Below are positions 10,789-21,593 of a DNA stretch of 64,000 nt, one piece after another (position 1 is the stretch's first letter; each line of letters begins with the position of its first letter). Origin of the DNA: Sphaerolaimus hirsutus (lineage: Eukaryota; Nematoda; Chromadorea; Monhysterida; Sphaerolaimidae); contig OZ038451.1 of the NCBI GenBank assembly GCA_964036195.1, forward strand, positions 28,661,927 through 28,725,926, written 5' to 3'. The position numbers and the translations under genes are program-made. The notes below the pieces were generated by a model that saw only the letters and a program-made list of their open reading frames with translations, did no database searches and was not told where the DNA came from.

Positions 10789-11200
10789 CCGTAAATGCTC
10801 TAATAATACAACAGGTCTCCAATAATACGACATCTCCAATAGTGCGACAGGTTTGGGCACGTTGTGTAAAAATAATCCGACACTCTCCAATAGTGCGACA
10901 CCCGAGAAAAAAAATAAAAAACAGCGTAATGATGTCGCAATCTGCGGAAGCCGTGGATTCCGCGCTTTTGGACAATTGTTTTGTTAATGTTGATGTTTAA
11001 TGGCGATTTGATGGGCGATTGTTGATGTTTATTGCTTTACTAAGTCATGCTCACGTTTGAGTTATGTGGACAATGAAGTTGTTGATTTGATGAAAACAAT
11101 AATGCGACACTCTCTAATAATGCGACATCTCCAATAGTACGACACCTAAAAATGTGCTGAAAAAAATAGTACGACTGTCGTATTATTAGAGCATTTACGG
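10789..11200. mobile_element. Family C MITE (CCGTAAATGCTC ends, TA target)
   Basis: The terminal inverted repeats read CCGTAAATGCTCTAATAAT and ATTATTAGAGCATTTACGG, with TA on both sides. Internal units AATAGTGCGACAC and AATAATGCGACAC repeat in both orientations. No transposase is encoded. TA duplication fits a Tc1/mariner or pogo-type enzyme (inference). Copy 2 is at 46267-46680. Confidence 0.75.
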
Positions 11201-11309
11201 TATCTACAAAAAAAATATTTCGAGAAAATTGGCTTTGTTTCATTCCCAATCGGAGTCTCGTTGACTATTGTAAAGTTCCAAATGTTGATTATAAAGTGTC
11301 ACATTTTCC

Positions 11310-11620
11310 CAAGTGTCAAAATAACCCCCCTCGAATAAGCTCCCTTCCCCCGAATTAACCCCTCAAATTTTGCTGGCGAAATAATAAACCCCATGGAGGT
11401 ATTTCGAGGTAATATGTAGTGATGGAAAAGCGCCAGAAAAAATAGCGCCAGGCGCAAATGGCGCCATTCAAAAATATGGCGCCGGGCGCCAAAATGCGCC
11501 ACAGAAAATTGCACCATGCGCCAACGGCGCCAGGCGTCATCTGAAATAATGGCGCCGGGCGCCAAAGGGCGCCAGAAACAATGGCGCCAGGCGCCAAAAT
11601 GGCGCCAACAACAAAATTCA
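11310..11620. repeat. Family A fragment and adjoining GGCGCC-rich repeat
   Basis: 11318-11412 holds TCGAATAAGCTC and CCCCATGGAGGTATTTCGAGG. At 11416 starts TAGTGATGGAAAAGCGCCAG, the left end of the GCGCC hAT-like family, followed by about 180 bp of ATGGCGCCAGGCGCC-type palindromes. The right terminal repeat is missing. Confidence 0.6.
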
Positions 11621-11744
11621 CTATTTCAGCCTGTATACCATCATGGAAGTAAATATTTATAGAAAAGCAACATGCCGTTTTTCACCATTTTTCTGATGGT
11701 GACACAAGCCCCAAAACTCATCTTATCGCAAATATTATGTACCA

Positions 11745-12275
11745 TACTTACTGGAAATACCCCCAGGGGTTTATTATTTCATTAGCAAATTTTAAGAGAG
11801 TAAATCTAAGGGGCTTATCAGGGAGGATATTCGAGCAGGTTTATCATTTCACCGGACTTTTTATGTAATTTTATCACTGTATTTCCTCGAAATACCCTCC
11901 TCAAAATGTGCACTATGAAAAATTATATCGAAATAATTCCCCAACCTTGAAATACCCCCTCCCTCGATTAACCCCTGCAAAATTTGCACTATGAAAAAAT
12001 ACACCTGCTGGGGATATTTCGGGGAAATACGGTATCTCTTCATCGCTTCAGGTCTATAGAGATACCGTGTTTGCTTGAAACATTCCTCCCCTTCCCTAGG
12101 TACATAAATAGTTCCCCCCTGAAGAATTCCTGACGACAAAAACGAATTTCCAAGTACGACATTCAAGCAAATATAGTACCGTATTTTCTCGAAATACCCC
12201 CTTCCACAAAATGGGCACCGTGAATTTATTAGCCACCCCACCCCCCCTCGAAATAACCCCCCTCCATTTTGAGTG
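11745..12275. repeat. Cluster of family A hairpin MITEs next to the retroelement insertion
   Basis: Several C-rich and G-rich arms occur: TGTATTTCCTCGAAATACCC near 11877 pairs with GGATATTTCGGGGAAATACG near 12020. A further left end, CCGTATTTTCTCGAAATACC, begins at about 12179. The 17.6-kb retroelement inserted about 110 bp beyond. Confidence 0.55.
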
Positions 12276-12381
12276 TATTTTTTAAAGGGAACGTCAACGA
12301 TAAAAGCTATGGTTTGATCCGGGCAATGCAGAACAGACGTCAAAAATGACTGTGTTACGTTAACACCTGTTTTGCACCATA

Positions 12382-12385
12382 AATA
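12382..12385. other. Target-site duplication, left copy (AATA)
   Basis: AATA directly precedes the left LTR and is repeated at 29946-29949 directly after the right LTR. Four bases is typical for Ty3/Gypsy integrases. Confidence 0.8.
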
Positions 12386-14066
12386 TGTCAGATATTTTAC
12401 GTTTTTACTAATTTTACTAGTTTCCGTTTTTACCACAAAAATACGCCACTCGTCGAATTTTGCCGCGGCAGAGAATTGTAAATTCCGGTCCCTTTGCGCT
12501 TCTAATTGCGTGCGTAATTAAATAAATAATTGTTTTTATGGTACGGGGATTTTACACGCAAATCAGGAACGGCGCCAGTACCCCTTGGGGTCCTGACAGT
12601 TCCTGAGGACGGACACGGCAACTTACCAATCCCTTTTCGTAACTGCTGCCGGCGGTTTACTTCGATTAATTGTTAATAAGCCGTAATTAAAGTAAAGCCG
12701 AAATTAATAAAATTCAAATTAAAATTTAAGCAGTTAGTATGCTTCAGGGGGACCAAGTTGGTTTCACGGGAACTTTATTTAGCAATATAGTCAGAGTCAA
12801 TTTCACAATAGCTCAAGTGAGTCGTATAGCCTCTAGTGGGTGAAAAAATGTAAAATCAGCGCGTTTTATAATCACCAAAATCCACCATAAACGAAATGAA
12901 TACTAAATCAAAGACACAACAATTAACCGTAATGAGCGAATTAATAAGGCGAAATCAATGATCACTGCAAAAACTGTCAACGTAGCGTACAAGGCACAGG
13001 TAATTTAATTGAATGCGGGAAAAATTAACTAATTAAACAAACGGGTGCAAACGTAATTTAAATCAAGCGTAAAGTAACTGTGGTTATCCAAGACGTAATT
13101 AAATGCAATTTATCTCACAGGTGAGTGTCATAAACTGGGTTTTTATTCAGGGGTTACGGTGCAGTCGAGAGCAGGTGGTGTGACACGTGTTATCAACCTG
13201 CGCCCCTTTAGGTGAAAAATATTTTTATAGCACGCCCGACCAAGGCCACAGAAAGAACGCTCATTTGCGGGGGTTGTTCAAGGTTATTGCATTGCCGGGT
13301 AAGGGTTGGAAGCTTCGGGCCTGAACACACGCCACAAGACACTAGCACTTGTGAGTTCACCAATCACCCTGGGTGATGGGAATAATTAATTGGCACTGCT
13401 GTGCTCTTCACTGTAAACTGTGCTCTGCATGTGCCTTGCAGTTGCGTGCCGACAATAATTGCCGTTTGCCACTTTTCCACCCATTACCTAGTCCTAAATA
13501 AAAATGCACTTGGTCGGGGAATTTTCTGAATGTTATCTATCGGGGCGGCTAAGCATTTAACAGAGTCAACACCTTTTAGCTTAGTTAGAAACCTTAAAGC
13601 CTTTCTAACCCATTCCCAGACACTGCACCCTTTTGATTAAAATGTAAATTTGATAAAACCTAAAAATCATAACATTCGAAAGTGCATATTGGGAAATGCA
13701 ATTCAAAAAACGAAAGAAATCACTTAATTAACTTAACTAAAAAAATGCGGGTAACCTAATTAGCTCAATTAACGAAACATGAAATGAAAAATTATCATCA
13801 CACAAGAAATAATTATGCAATTAACGGAAAAGAAAATAATTAATAAATTCATGGCCGCAGTAGTGTCCATTCGGGCGTACCGTCCTGGGGCTGCGGCTTC
13901 GTTGGCGGATTTGCAGTGCACAGCGAACCGCACGTTCACTGTGATTTCCCTGTGCACCGCGGGTCGTCATTCGGTCGCACATGGTCGTTCTCGAGTCGTC
14001 GGAGTGTCTGCGCAAAGTTGTCGTTACGTTTTTAAGCATGATTAGTTAGCCATATTTCTACCTACA
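12386..14066 (-). repeat. 3' LTR (1681 bp)
   Basis: Starts TGTCAGATATTTTACG and ends CATATTTCTACCTACA on the plus strand. It is the same length as the copy at 28265-29945. Differences seen by eye include G/C at 12587, C/T in the AAGCCGAA block, A/G in CTCACAGG, C/A in GCGCCCCT and A/C near the right tip. Small frames inside (for example 13769-13957) are identical in both LTRs and are not taken as genes. Confidence 0.95.
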
Positions 14067-14644
14067 ATCCCACCAGCCATTAATTTTTTACCTCCGGGCT
14101 AAAAACGACATGTTCAGAAAAAGTGTTTGCGCCGTTTTTTGGTTATTCAAAAATCATGCCTTCTCTGCATTTTTCGGTGGACGGCTGTGGCAGTCACATG
14201 CCCTGGGGGTGCAAATATGGCTCGTCTTCATTCGAATTATGGCATCAGCTTTCTGCCGTGCCGGCTTTTTGTGCTCGAAACTTCGAAATTTTGGTTCCTG
14301 CTCAGGGCTCCATGTAAGAAAAAGTTTTTTTTCTTTTTGGAAACTAATTAATCAGACTACTAATCTGTGTTATTTCACAGCATCGTGCCACTGTTGGATG
14401 GGCAGTTTGGAATCAACATTCAAGTTACCTGCTCGACCGACATGTCGCAGTCCGTGCGTGTGAAAATTGATCGTCAACAAGATTTTCTAATTGTTTTCAT
14501 GGAATATTAACAAGTATGTTTTTAATTACTGATTTTTGTTACAAAGTTGTCTGTTTCTCCTGATGACAAAAAGTTGTGCATGAATTATTACATTGAAACT
14601 TTGATAACTGGTTTTTTGACAAAAATTGTTTCGTATCAATTTTC
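14067..14644 (-). other. Retroelement 3' non-coding region with weak polypurine tract
   Basis: It lies between the helicase stop and the 3' LTR. On the minus strand the bases touching the LTR read GGCTGGTGGGAT, a short purine-rich run that is the only PPT candidate. Frames here are short and are not supported as genes. Confidence 0.5.
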
Positions 14645-17600
14645 TCAATTACCATTTTCCATGTGGTGTTCTACCTGTTGCGCTGGAGCCTCCTCCGGTG
14701 GCAGTGGGATGGCCTCGACTGCGTCGTGGTGCTCGGGCGGCGGCGAGGGGGGCTCGGCGACGTTCTGCAGTGCCATGGCCGCCATGTCGTTGCTAATGGG
14801 GGAATATTCTTCATTAGGGCGGTAAACTGGTTCGACAACGGGCACCACTTCCTCCAACACCGGCACACCCTCCTCCCGCGCGTCTGCGGAGGAGTCCGAG
14901 CCCGCGGTGGCGGTTTCAATGTCAGACAAACATTCCGCCTGCAGTTCTTCTTCGAGGGCCGGGTATCTGTCCGGTCCGACTAGTTCTTTCAAGTCGGCCC
15001 GCGGGCGCCATTCCGGGGGCCAAAATCCCAACACGTTTCCCCAAATTTGGCCTGACTCGTAAGAGTAAATCCGGTCGGCTTTGTGCTCGACCGTTAGAAA
15101 CCGGTGGAAAAAGGTTGACCACAACATGGTCTCGGCGTTGGCCACCACGATGCGCACACATTTGGCGCGGGAGGTGGCTACGTTTCCCCGGGGCAACTCC
15201 GCTACAAATCCAACTCTACCATACGCCTTCTTGGGGTCGGCATCCAGCTGGGCGGAGTCGGTAGGCGGGCTGCCGCGCACGCAGGAAATGATGACCACTT
15301 CCGCTTCACGGGCCTGTGCTTTGTCGGCAGTGATTACGCGGGTGGCCCAGTAAGCCGCGTCGTGTTCTGTATGGGCTACTAGTCGACTGATTAGGGCGCG
15401 CGCCTGCGCCGCATAGAAACACACAATTAGCAAACTAGCGGGATCTGTAAGGTCTGCCCAGGGCAGGGTGGGATCTTCTTTCACCGTGGCCACGAGATAG
15501 TCGTACAGGTGCAGGATGATGCGCAGCTCCTTCTTGTTGATAATGGACATGCCCTCTTTTGATTCGCAGCCCTGGTGCACCAACGTTGATGACAGCATGA
15601 CGCCATCCTCGAAGTCGCCAGGTGCGGGCAACATGGTGGCGCCGTGCGCTGCTGTGTCGTTGTAGGCGCGTAGCAGTCCGTTGTACGCCGCCACTGAGTT
15701 GGCCTGAATGAGCTGGCGATGCCCGCGGAACACTGTTTCCAAGTGAACCACGGGACATAGTTGATATTGAGTGAGCCTATCAATGAGGGTGGGGTCGGGT
15801 TTCAGGACAGGCTCTACCCAGTCTTGCACGCGAATCATACGCGTCAATTGTTTACTGTCTCCAAATAGAAGCAGCATGCCGTTCACTGGGAGCTGAGCCG
15901 CCTGAACCACGCTAATTACTGCAGCGTCAGACGCCAAAGACGCTTCGTCAATAATTACCGCACACGCAGTCACACTTTTTATACGGGCGTCGTGGGCGGA
16001 GTCTAAAGTGACATGGATTTGACCGGGCTGCACCACTTCCAAGAACACCCGGTGCAGCCTGACCGTAGCCCTGACATATTTAGACAGCGCCCTACGCAGC
16101 ACCTTACCCCAAAATCCCTGGTCAGCTAAACTAGCCTCACCAGCCCGGGCGCCCGCCACGCCTGCCTCGAAGTCATCGAATGGCTGCTCGTCTCCATCTT
16201 CGGCGGTGAGAAATGGCACCTGTTCGGTCAGCTGTGCACGTATAACGGCGTCGTCCGTGCAGTTGTTGATAATTTCGTCCACCAGCTCGTAGTCCTTCTT
16301 GGCGCCGTCGTACTTCTCCAGCGCTGCCGTCCATTCGGGACTGAGGCGGACGATGTTGTGGCCGGTTCGCTGTGCTAGGGTGTGCAGGGTTGGCAATTGG
16401 GTCGCGGGGGTGGTATTGTAGGTGGGGTCAGTTTCCCACATGGGGCTCAAAACGCGCACCGGAAATGCCGCTCTTAATTTCAAAAATTCTTCAAAACCCT
16501 CCAGTTTTTTCATTTCAGAAAATGGCGTATCAGCCATAGCGGTCCATTTCGCGCGCTCCCGCAACAAAACTTCCAAAGCCCCAAAAATATCCCGCTGCCC
16601 TAATTTATTCAGATTGGTCAGGGCCCTGCGCGCGCCTTCATTGGCCGCCGAGTTGACCGTGCACGTGATGAGCGTCGAATGGTATTTGGCGTTCGGCTGC
16701 TTGTCCGATGGCAAGTCGGAGCCCGCGCGCACCCTGGGTCTCGAGTTATAATAATTATAGCCGCGTGAGCACACATACGCCAGTTGATTTTGTGTGGTCG
16801 TCTTCCCGGACCCGAAAGGCGAGTCACACATAATCAAAAGGGGTTTGCGCATGCGCACGGCTGTGATCACAGCTCCTAAATCTTCTACCTGTCCCTGCTG
16901 CGGTAGAAACTCACCTAATTTGGCCTGAATCATCTGTTCGTTTTTTCCTCTGAACAGTGATTCGTACAACTCATTAGCCTCGCGGCTAATTAGCGCCCAG
17001 TCAGTTTCGTCATCCAGCAGACGCAAATTCAATATCACTGCTAATTGGATTTGCGCCTCCAGGGTGAGTACTTTTGAGCCCTGAACTACTTTTGGCACCC
17101 AGCCGACCGGCGCTTTGTTCAAGGCGGCTTGCAGCGACCGCATGGTTCGGTCGTAATTGGGTGAGTCGTTCGAGCCGCGCACCATGTATCTTCCACTCTC
17201 CAGGGTTCGGGGCAGTGCTGATTGCGACGCCGCCATGTCCAACTTCGCACGCAGCATTGTAGTGGTTGGCTCTGATTCCACGCTGGTAATTCTGACTGAT
17301 AGATTGGGGCTGCCCGCCGCTGGTTTGTCTTCGTCCGGTCTGGCCAGCACCAAGCTCAACACCGACATGGGCGTCGCCTGGTTCAACAGCTGTGTCTGCG
17401 TATTTACCTGCTCCAGCAGACGAACGCGCTGCTCTTCTGGTCCTTCGAAAGTATCAGCTTGTAATTCTTCTGGGTCCGGGCGACGCACCATAATGTCGCA
17501 TGCAGTGCCCTGCGGCGTGTGTTCCCAGGACACATGCGCGCACACATCCGTTGCGCGTTTCGCCCGAAATCGCAAGAATGACTCGTTATAGCAGTGGGCC

Positions 17601-18607
17601 GCTGCTAAAATGCCCAATTTATACCTGAGAAACGCGTCCATGTTGTCTCGGTTCTCTGTGTCTGGCTGGATGCCCGTTGTGCTGATGTCCTCGGCCGTGG
17701 CGACCTGCAGCCCGTACGCATGGCCGTAGAATTCGTCGCCGAACACGTCCAAGTCGTTCAGGTCGTGATATTCGACGTGGGCCAGCCCCAGCTGCCCAGC
17801 ACTCAAATTTTCCACTCTGCTGTCACTCACGTATTCTCTGTGCAAAATGACCAACTTTTCCGGCCCGGCATCGCCCCGCTCCGCCGCGCCCAGCGGTTCC
17901 AGATTTTTGTAATTCGACGGCGTGAAGGCCGCTCGCAGCCGCGCCGTTTTCCAGTCGCTCGTGTAGGGCTGGTAGCCGGAAGTGTCGCCGCGCGTCAATG
18001 TACGTGCCGCTTGAGTGACGCGCCGCGTGCCCTGCGTACTCACGACCACTGGGGCGGCAACGTTTAAGGGGCACTTTGTCTGATTACCCCATATCGCGAC
18101 GCCGGTGAACTCCCAGTATCTTGGATTTTCTATTTTCTGTGCGATTGCGGTCGCCGAGAAACGCATTCCGTGGCGCACCAGGGGCAAAAACATCGAGGGG
18201 TGTTGCTTCTGAATTCTCGCGCATAGATCCACCAGCTGGGTGGTCCGTTTGTCCCTAGCCGCCTTGGCCCGCTTATTCGAATAATAAAAATACGGATAAG
18301 CTTCATCCGCATTCACCCACTGCTCGTTTTCGCTGAGTATCGCCATCGTTTGCTCAGAAATTCTCACATGGCACTGATACTCAACATGCCCGTCGGCGCC
18401 CGAGTCAATATACACCCTATCTACCCAACCTTCGAATTTCCCTCTGCTGGGGTAGATTTCCGGTCCATTTTGCATCTGCTGCGCGCGGTAAAGTTGTCGC
18501 GGGGGGATGGTTCCGCCGCCGCAGGCACCATGTGTATTTGTCTCCTTGGACTTAATGGGCGGGGCATCTGCACCTTCAAATGGGCGTTTGCGAGAGGCCG
18601 AAGCCAT
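14645..18607 (-). CDS. UPF1-like superfamily 1 helicase (third gene of the retroelement)
   Basis: The frame has 1320 codons from a true ATG (18607) to a stop at 14645. The C-terminal half carries the SF1 series in order: Walker A GSGKTTT (about residue 595), Walker B IIDEAS (about 887), motif III GDSKQL (about 915), ETVFRGH (motif IV region), TADKAQAREAEVVIISC (motif V, about 1100) and VATSRAK (motif VI, about 1140). This arrangement is that of UPF1/NAM7/DNA2-type helicases, which unwind RNA or DNA 5' to 3' using ATP. All key residues are present, so activity is plausible. The N-terminal 560 residues are not recognised; the extreme N-terminus is basic (SRKRPF), a possible nuclear signal. The gene takes the position where env normally lies, 226 bp after pol. 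It would probably be expressed from a spliced RNA. Its role in the element is inferred. Confidence 0.92.
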   Translation of the reverse strand: MASASRKRPFEGADAPPIKSKETNTHGACGGGTIPPRQLYRAQQMQNGPEIYPSRGKFEGWVDRVYIDSGADGHVEYQCHVRISEQTMAILSENEQWVNADEAYPYFYYSNKRAKAARDKRTTQLVDLCARIQKQHPSMFLPLVRHGMRFSATAIAQKIENPRYWEFTGVAIWGNQTKCPLNVAAPVVVSTQGTRRVTQAARTLTRGDTSGYQPYTSDWKTARLRAAFTPSNYKNLEPLGAAERGDAGPEKLVILHREYVSDSRVENLSAGQLGLAHVEYHDLNDLDVFGDEFYGHAYGLQVATAEDISTTGIQPDTENRDNMDAFLRYKLGILAAAHCYNESFLRFRAKRATDVCAHVSWEHTPQGTACDIMVRRPDPEELQADTFEGPEEQRVRLLEQVNTQTQLLNQATPMSVLSLVLARPDEDKPAAGSPNLSVRITSVESEPTTTMLRAKLDMAASQSALPRTLESGRYMVRGSNDSPNYDRTMRSLQAALNKAPVGWVPKVVQGSKVLTLEAQIQLAVILNLRLLDDETDWALISREANELYESLFRGKNEQMIQAKLGEFLPQQGQVEDLGAVITAVRMRKPLLIMCDSPFGSGKTTTQNQLAYVCSRGYNYYNSRPRVRAGSDLPSDKQPNAKYHSTLITCTVNSAANEGARRALTNLNKLGQRDIFGALEVLLRERAKWTAMADTPFSEMKKLEGFEEFLKLRAAFPVRVLSPMWETDPTYNTTPATQLPTLHTLAQRTGHNIVRLSPEWTAALEKYDGAKKDYELVDEIINNCTDDAVIRAQLTEQVPFLTAEDGDEQPFDDFEAGVAGARAGEASLADQGFWGKVLRRALSKYVRATVRLHRVFLEVVQPGQIHVTLDSAHDARIKSVTACAVIIDEASLASDAAVISVVQAAQLPVNGMLLLFGDSKQLTRMIRVQDWVEPVLKPDPTLIDRLTQYQLCPVVHLETVFRGHRQLIQANSVAAYNGLLRAYNDTAAHGATMLPAPGDFEDGVMLSSTLVHQGCESKEGMSIINKKELRIILHLYDYLVATVKEDPTLPWADLTDPASLLIVCFYAAQARALISRLVAHTEHDAAYWATRVITADKAQAREAEVVIISCVRGSPPTDSAQLDADPKKAYGRVGFVAELPRGNVATSRAKCVRIVVANAETMLWSTFFHRFLTVEHKADRIYSYESGQIWGNVLGFWPPEWRPRADLKELVGPDRYPALEEELQAECLSDIETATAGSDSSADAREEGVPVLEEVVPVVEPVYRPNEEYSPISNDMAAMALQNVAEPPSPPPEHHDAVEAIPLPPEEAPAQQVEHHMENGN

Positions 18608-18833
18608 TGTAATTATAACAATGTGATAAACTAATTAATTACGAAGTTTTATGAACGGGGAAAGTAATAAGAACTCGTGCGGTCCAGTTGCCCGTGGGCA
18701 AAAGGGGTGCACGAGCTTCCTAAAAACACACGCACACTTTCACACACACTTCATACCTGTTATACCTGGTTCCGTGTTGTTTGACGCGGCGGCGATGGTC
18801 GTAACGGCTAATCAATCAGCTAATTAATCAATT
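18608..18833 (-). other. Pol-helicase intergenic region with candidate splice acceptor
   Basis: On the minus strand the tract GTGTGCGTGTGTTTTTAG ends at 18720, so an exon could begin at 18719, 112 bp before the helicase ATG. A spliced subgenomic mRNA from the donor at 27716/27717 would use it. The tract is T/G-rich rather than a classical pyrimidine run. Confidence 0.4.
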
Positions 18834-21593
18834 TTAGTCGTCGCCGTATAATTCACTGTAAGAAGGGGGAATTAAATATTCACTGGTTGCCTTGCAACGG
18901 TCTGCATGAACTACATAAATTTTCTTATTAATATTGTTGAATAAAGTCACTAATGGGTGGGCATAATCAATGCACTCATACGGGCCGATAAAGCGAGGCG
19001 CGAATTTCTTACTGGGGCCTGTCAACTGAGTAATGCGCGGCGTGTATACGCGTACTGCTTGCCCGCGTTGCACATTCAATCGGCGCGCACGGCGATTGGC
19101 GTAAAATTGCTCCTTTTGCTGCGCCTTTGCTAAAGCGGTGTGCGCTGCTTCGCGTGCGGTGGTCAGACGCGCGCCTAATTCATTTATAAGAGCGCGCTTA
19201 TGCGGCAATGAGGGCAATGCCTCAGTGTCGGGGGGAGGCTCGATCATACGCTCCCACATAGACGCAGCAGGCTTGCCAAATAGCAACGCATAGGGGGTGG
19301 TTTGCAAGGAAGGGTGTTTTGACGTATTGTACGCATGTACAGCGGCGCCTAAATGTATGTCCCAATCGTCATGTGTACGATTTACGTAGTGAGATACTAT
19401 TTCCATCAGAACACCATTCCTACGTTCCACCATTCCGTTGCTCTTGGGGGTGTACGCAAATGATGTATGTTGGGTCGCGTTCAAATATTGTAAAAGCTTG
19501 GCAAAAGTGCCCTCGGTAAAGCTAGGGGCGTTATCACTGAGTATAATGGCCGGCACACTAAATATAGGCAAAATGTGCAACAAAAATGCAAATGATACTG
19601 TGTCTTGTTTTATGTCGGGAACGGGCACGGCAATTCCAAAACGTGTACACTGATCAACAAATACTAACACATGTCGGTTTCTGCGTTTCGTGGTTAGTAA
19701 AGGTCCTATTGCGTCTACTGCTGTCACATCACCTGGCCTTTTGGCTACCTGGCGGCACACCATTTGAGTTCGCATTGCCGCTCTGAGACCTTTCTTGGCG
19801 TTGCACGAAGGGCAGGTGGCAACCCAGCACGCACTTTCTGGCCGCATTCCTGGGAACCACGCGAATTCCTGTAATCTTTCAAATGTTTTTATTATTCCTA
19901 AATGGCCCGCCGTGGGGTGATTGTGCGCTAATTCTAATACAAATGGGACTAATTCCGATGGGATACATACGGGGTCGTATAACTGTATACCTGGTATCTG
20001 GGACGTTCCCGCTTGGCGACGTAACAAACCGTATTGGTCAATAAAATACGGCGCAGCGCTGTAAAAATTATCTGCGCGACACACTTCTATAGTTGTGGCT
20101 ATGTATGGTTCTTCTGCTTGTAGTCGCTTCAATTTGTCAACCGAAGTCATTGGAGGTAGTGCCATGATTGTACTGCGCTTAGTTGCACTCGTTAAACCCG
20201 AAACAACTCCATTTCCGGCGCCTGAACCACCAGCCATTGTTCCAAGTCCAGGTGCTTCCGCATTCCGCTGCCGCTCTCGCAGCCCGGGTGACTCCGCCTC
20301 TTTTCGCCCACGCGTTCGGTCGCTGATTGGTCGCAGTAACTCCGCCTCCTCGTTTACGCCGCTTTGTTCGCTGATTGGCTGAAACGCTGCCCTGCTCGCC
20401 GCAGCTACCGTAACCTGCTTATCGTGCGGGATAGCGATTTCATGGCACGTAACTTGTGCGAACTGCTCAAAAGCCTCATCCAGGTCCTTTTTCTCGTCGA
20501 ATACCACTGGCGCGTCTTGTCTTCTAGATAATGCATCTGCCAATTCGTTACTTTTTCCCCTCAAGTGTTTGAACGTGATTTGGTACGGCGTAATTGCTAG
20601 AGCAAACTTGTGTAACATGGCGTGCGGGGTAGTCTCTAAATTAGGATTCTTTACCCACGAAATACTCTTGGCGTCAGTCCAAACTTCAAAGGGCCGTCCC
20701 GCCAGATAACAATGCCAGTTACGTATACTTTCGTAGATTGCACACGCTTCCAGTGAAATTGCTGGCCATTTGCTTTGGGTTGCGCCTAATTTCCGGCTGT
20801 AAAAGGCACATGCATGTAGTATTTTCTCGTCCTCTGCTCGTTGCGCCAGTACGCCTGCAACGGCAATTTTAGAAGCGTCTGTGATAATTATGAACATGCG
20901 TTTAGGGTCTGGAAATTGCAAACATGGGCTTCCTAGCAATGCTTCCTTGAGCTTATGAAAAGCCTCCAGTGCCTTGGGTTTCGATGTCAAATCTACTGGG
21001 GTGTCGCTATTATAATTTTCTCGTGGTCCCGTACGCGTGAGATTTGACAAAGGTACAGCTAATTCTGCACATCTGTGAATCATGCGTCTGAAAAAACCGA
21101 TAGCTCCCAGAAAACCCTTGACCTCTTTTACGGTAGTGGGTACCGGCCAGTCCTGAATTATGTGTCGTTTGTCGTCCGGTACGCACACGCCGTCACGTCC
21201 AATCATAAATCCTAGAAAACGTACGGCTGTGACGCGTGCGAAAAAACACTTTTTTGGACTAATTTTGAAATTATTTCTAATTAATCTTTCTAACACCTGT
21301 CCTATGTCATATAAATGGGTTTCCCAGGTTGCACTATAAATTAGTAAATCGTCGATGTATAGTAACACATTTCGATGTATCAGACCGGCCATAGCTAATT
21401 CAAAACAGCGTTGCGCTAAGCTAGGTGAGCATTTTAATCCCATGGGTAAACGTTTCAGCTGAAATTGTCCAAAAACATTTCTAAATGACGTGATGTGTCG
21501 ATCGTCTGGATGCAAAGCAATGTTATAGAAAGCTTGATTTATATCGGCACTGCTAAAAATACTTGCAGCTACATAAAGATTCAACTGTTTCAT
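18834..21593 (-). CDS. pol: Retroelement Pol: RT core, RNase H, integrase
   Basis: This is a 919-codon frame. RT palm motifs come first: SSADINQAFY, LPMGLKCSP and the catalytic YIDD at residues 79-82. RNase H follows, with TDAS at about residue 236, an LEACAI glutamate, TDAKS and NELADALSRR. Integrase has an HHCC zinc finger (HPTAGHLGI then CPSCNAKKG) and a DDE core: D in TAVDAIGP, D in LSDNAPSF and E in KSNGMVERRNG. It ends with a GPY/F module (RFIGPYECI). This is the Ty3/Gypsy order RT-RH-IN. The start at 21593 is not biological: the RT fingers lie in another frame at 21553-21945. No chromodomain is visible after GPY/F. Synthesis of cDNA and its integration follow from the family; activity of this copy depends on the frame break. 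Confidence 0.95.
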   Translation of the reverse strand: MKQLNLYVAASIFSSADINQAFYNIALHPDDRHITSFRNVFGQFQLKRLPMGLKCSPSLAQRCFELAMAGLIHRNVLLYIDDLLIYSATWETHLYDIGQVLERLIRNNFKISPKKCFFARVTAVRFLGFMIGRDGVCVPDDKRHIIQDWPVPTTVKEVKGFLGAIGFFRRMIHRCAELAVPLSNLTRTGPRENYNSDTPVDLTSKPKALEAFHKLKEALLGSPCLQFPDPKRMFIIITDASKIAVAGVLAQRAEDEKILHACAFYSRKLGATQSKWPAISLEACAIYESIRNWHCYLAGRPFEVWTDAKSISWVKNPNLETTPHAMLHKFALAITPYQITFKHLRGKSNELADALSRRQDAPVVFDEKKDLDEAFEQFAQVTCHEIAIPHDKQVTVAAASRAAFQPISEQSGVNEEAELLRPISDRTRGRKEAESPGLRERQRNAEAPGLGTMAGGSGAGNGVVSGLTSATKRSTIMALPPMTSVDKLKRLQAEEPYIATTIEVCRADNFYSAAPYFIDQYGLLRRQAGTSQIPGIQLYDPVCIPSELVPFVLELAHNHPTAGHLGIIKTFERLQEFAWFPGMRPESACWVATCPSCNAKKGLRAAMRTQMVCRQVAKRPGDVTAVDAIGPLLTTKRRNRHVLVFVDQCTRFGIAVPVPDIKQDTVSFAFLLHILPIFSVPAIILSDNAPSFTEGTFAKLLQYLNATQHTSFAYTPKSNGMVERRNGVLMEIVSHYVNRTHDDWDIHLGAAVHAYNTSKHPSLQTTPYALLFGKPAASMWERMIEPPPDTEALPSLPHKRALINELGARLTTAREAAHTALAKAQQKEQFYANRRARRLNVQRGQAVRVYTPRITQLTGPSKKFAPRFIGPYECIDYAHPLVTLFNNINKKIYVVHADRCKATSEYLIPPSYSELYGDD

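Noticed and set aside
11299..11621. Trp/Ala-rich frames, also at 30138-30437 and 48181-48487
   Set aside because: All are translations of GGCGCC repeats in several frames.
13769..14045. Small frames inside the LTR, repeated at 29648-29924
   Set aside because: Identical in both LTRs because the LTRs are duplicates; no domain, and they overlap each other on both strands.
14663..18634. Several plus-strand frames opposite the helicase (for example 17157-17591)
   Set aside because: Antisense shadows of a GC-rich coding gene; no domains recognised.
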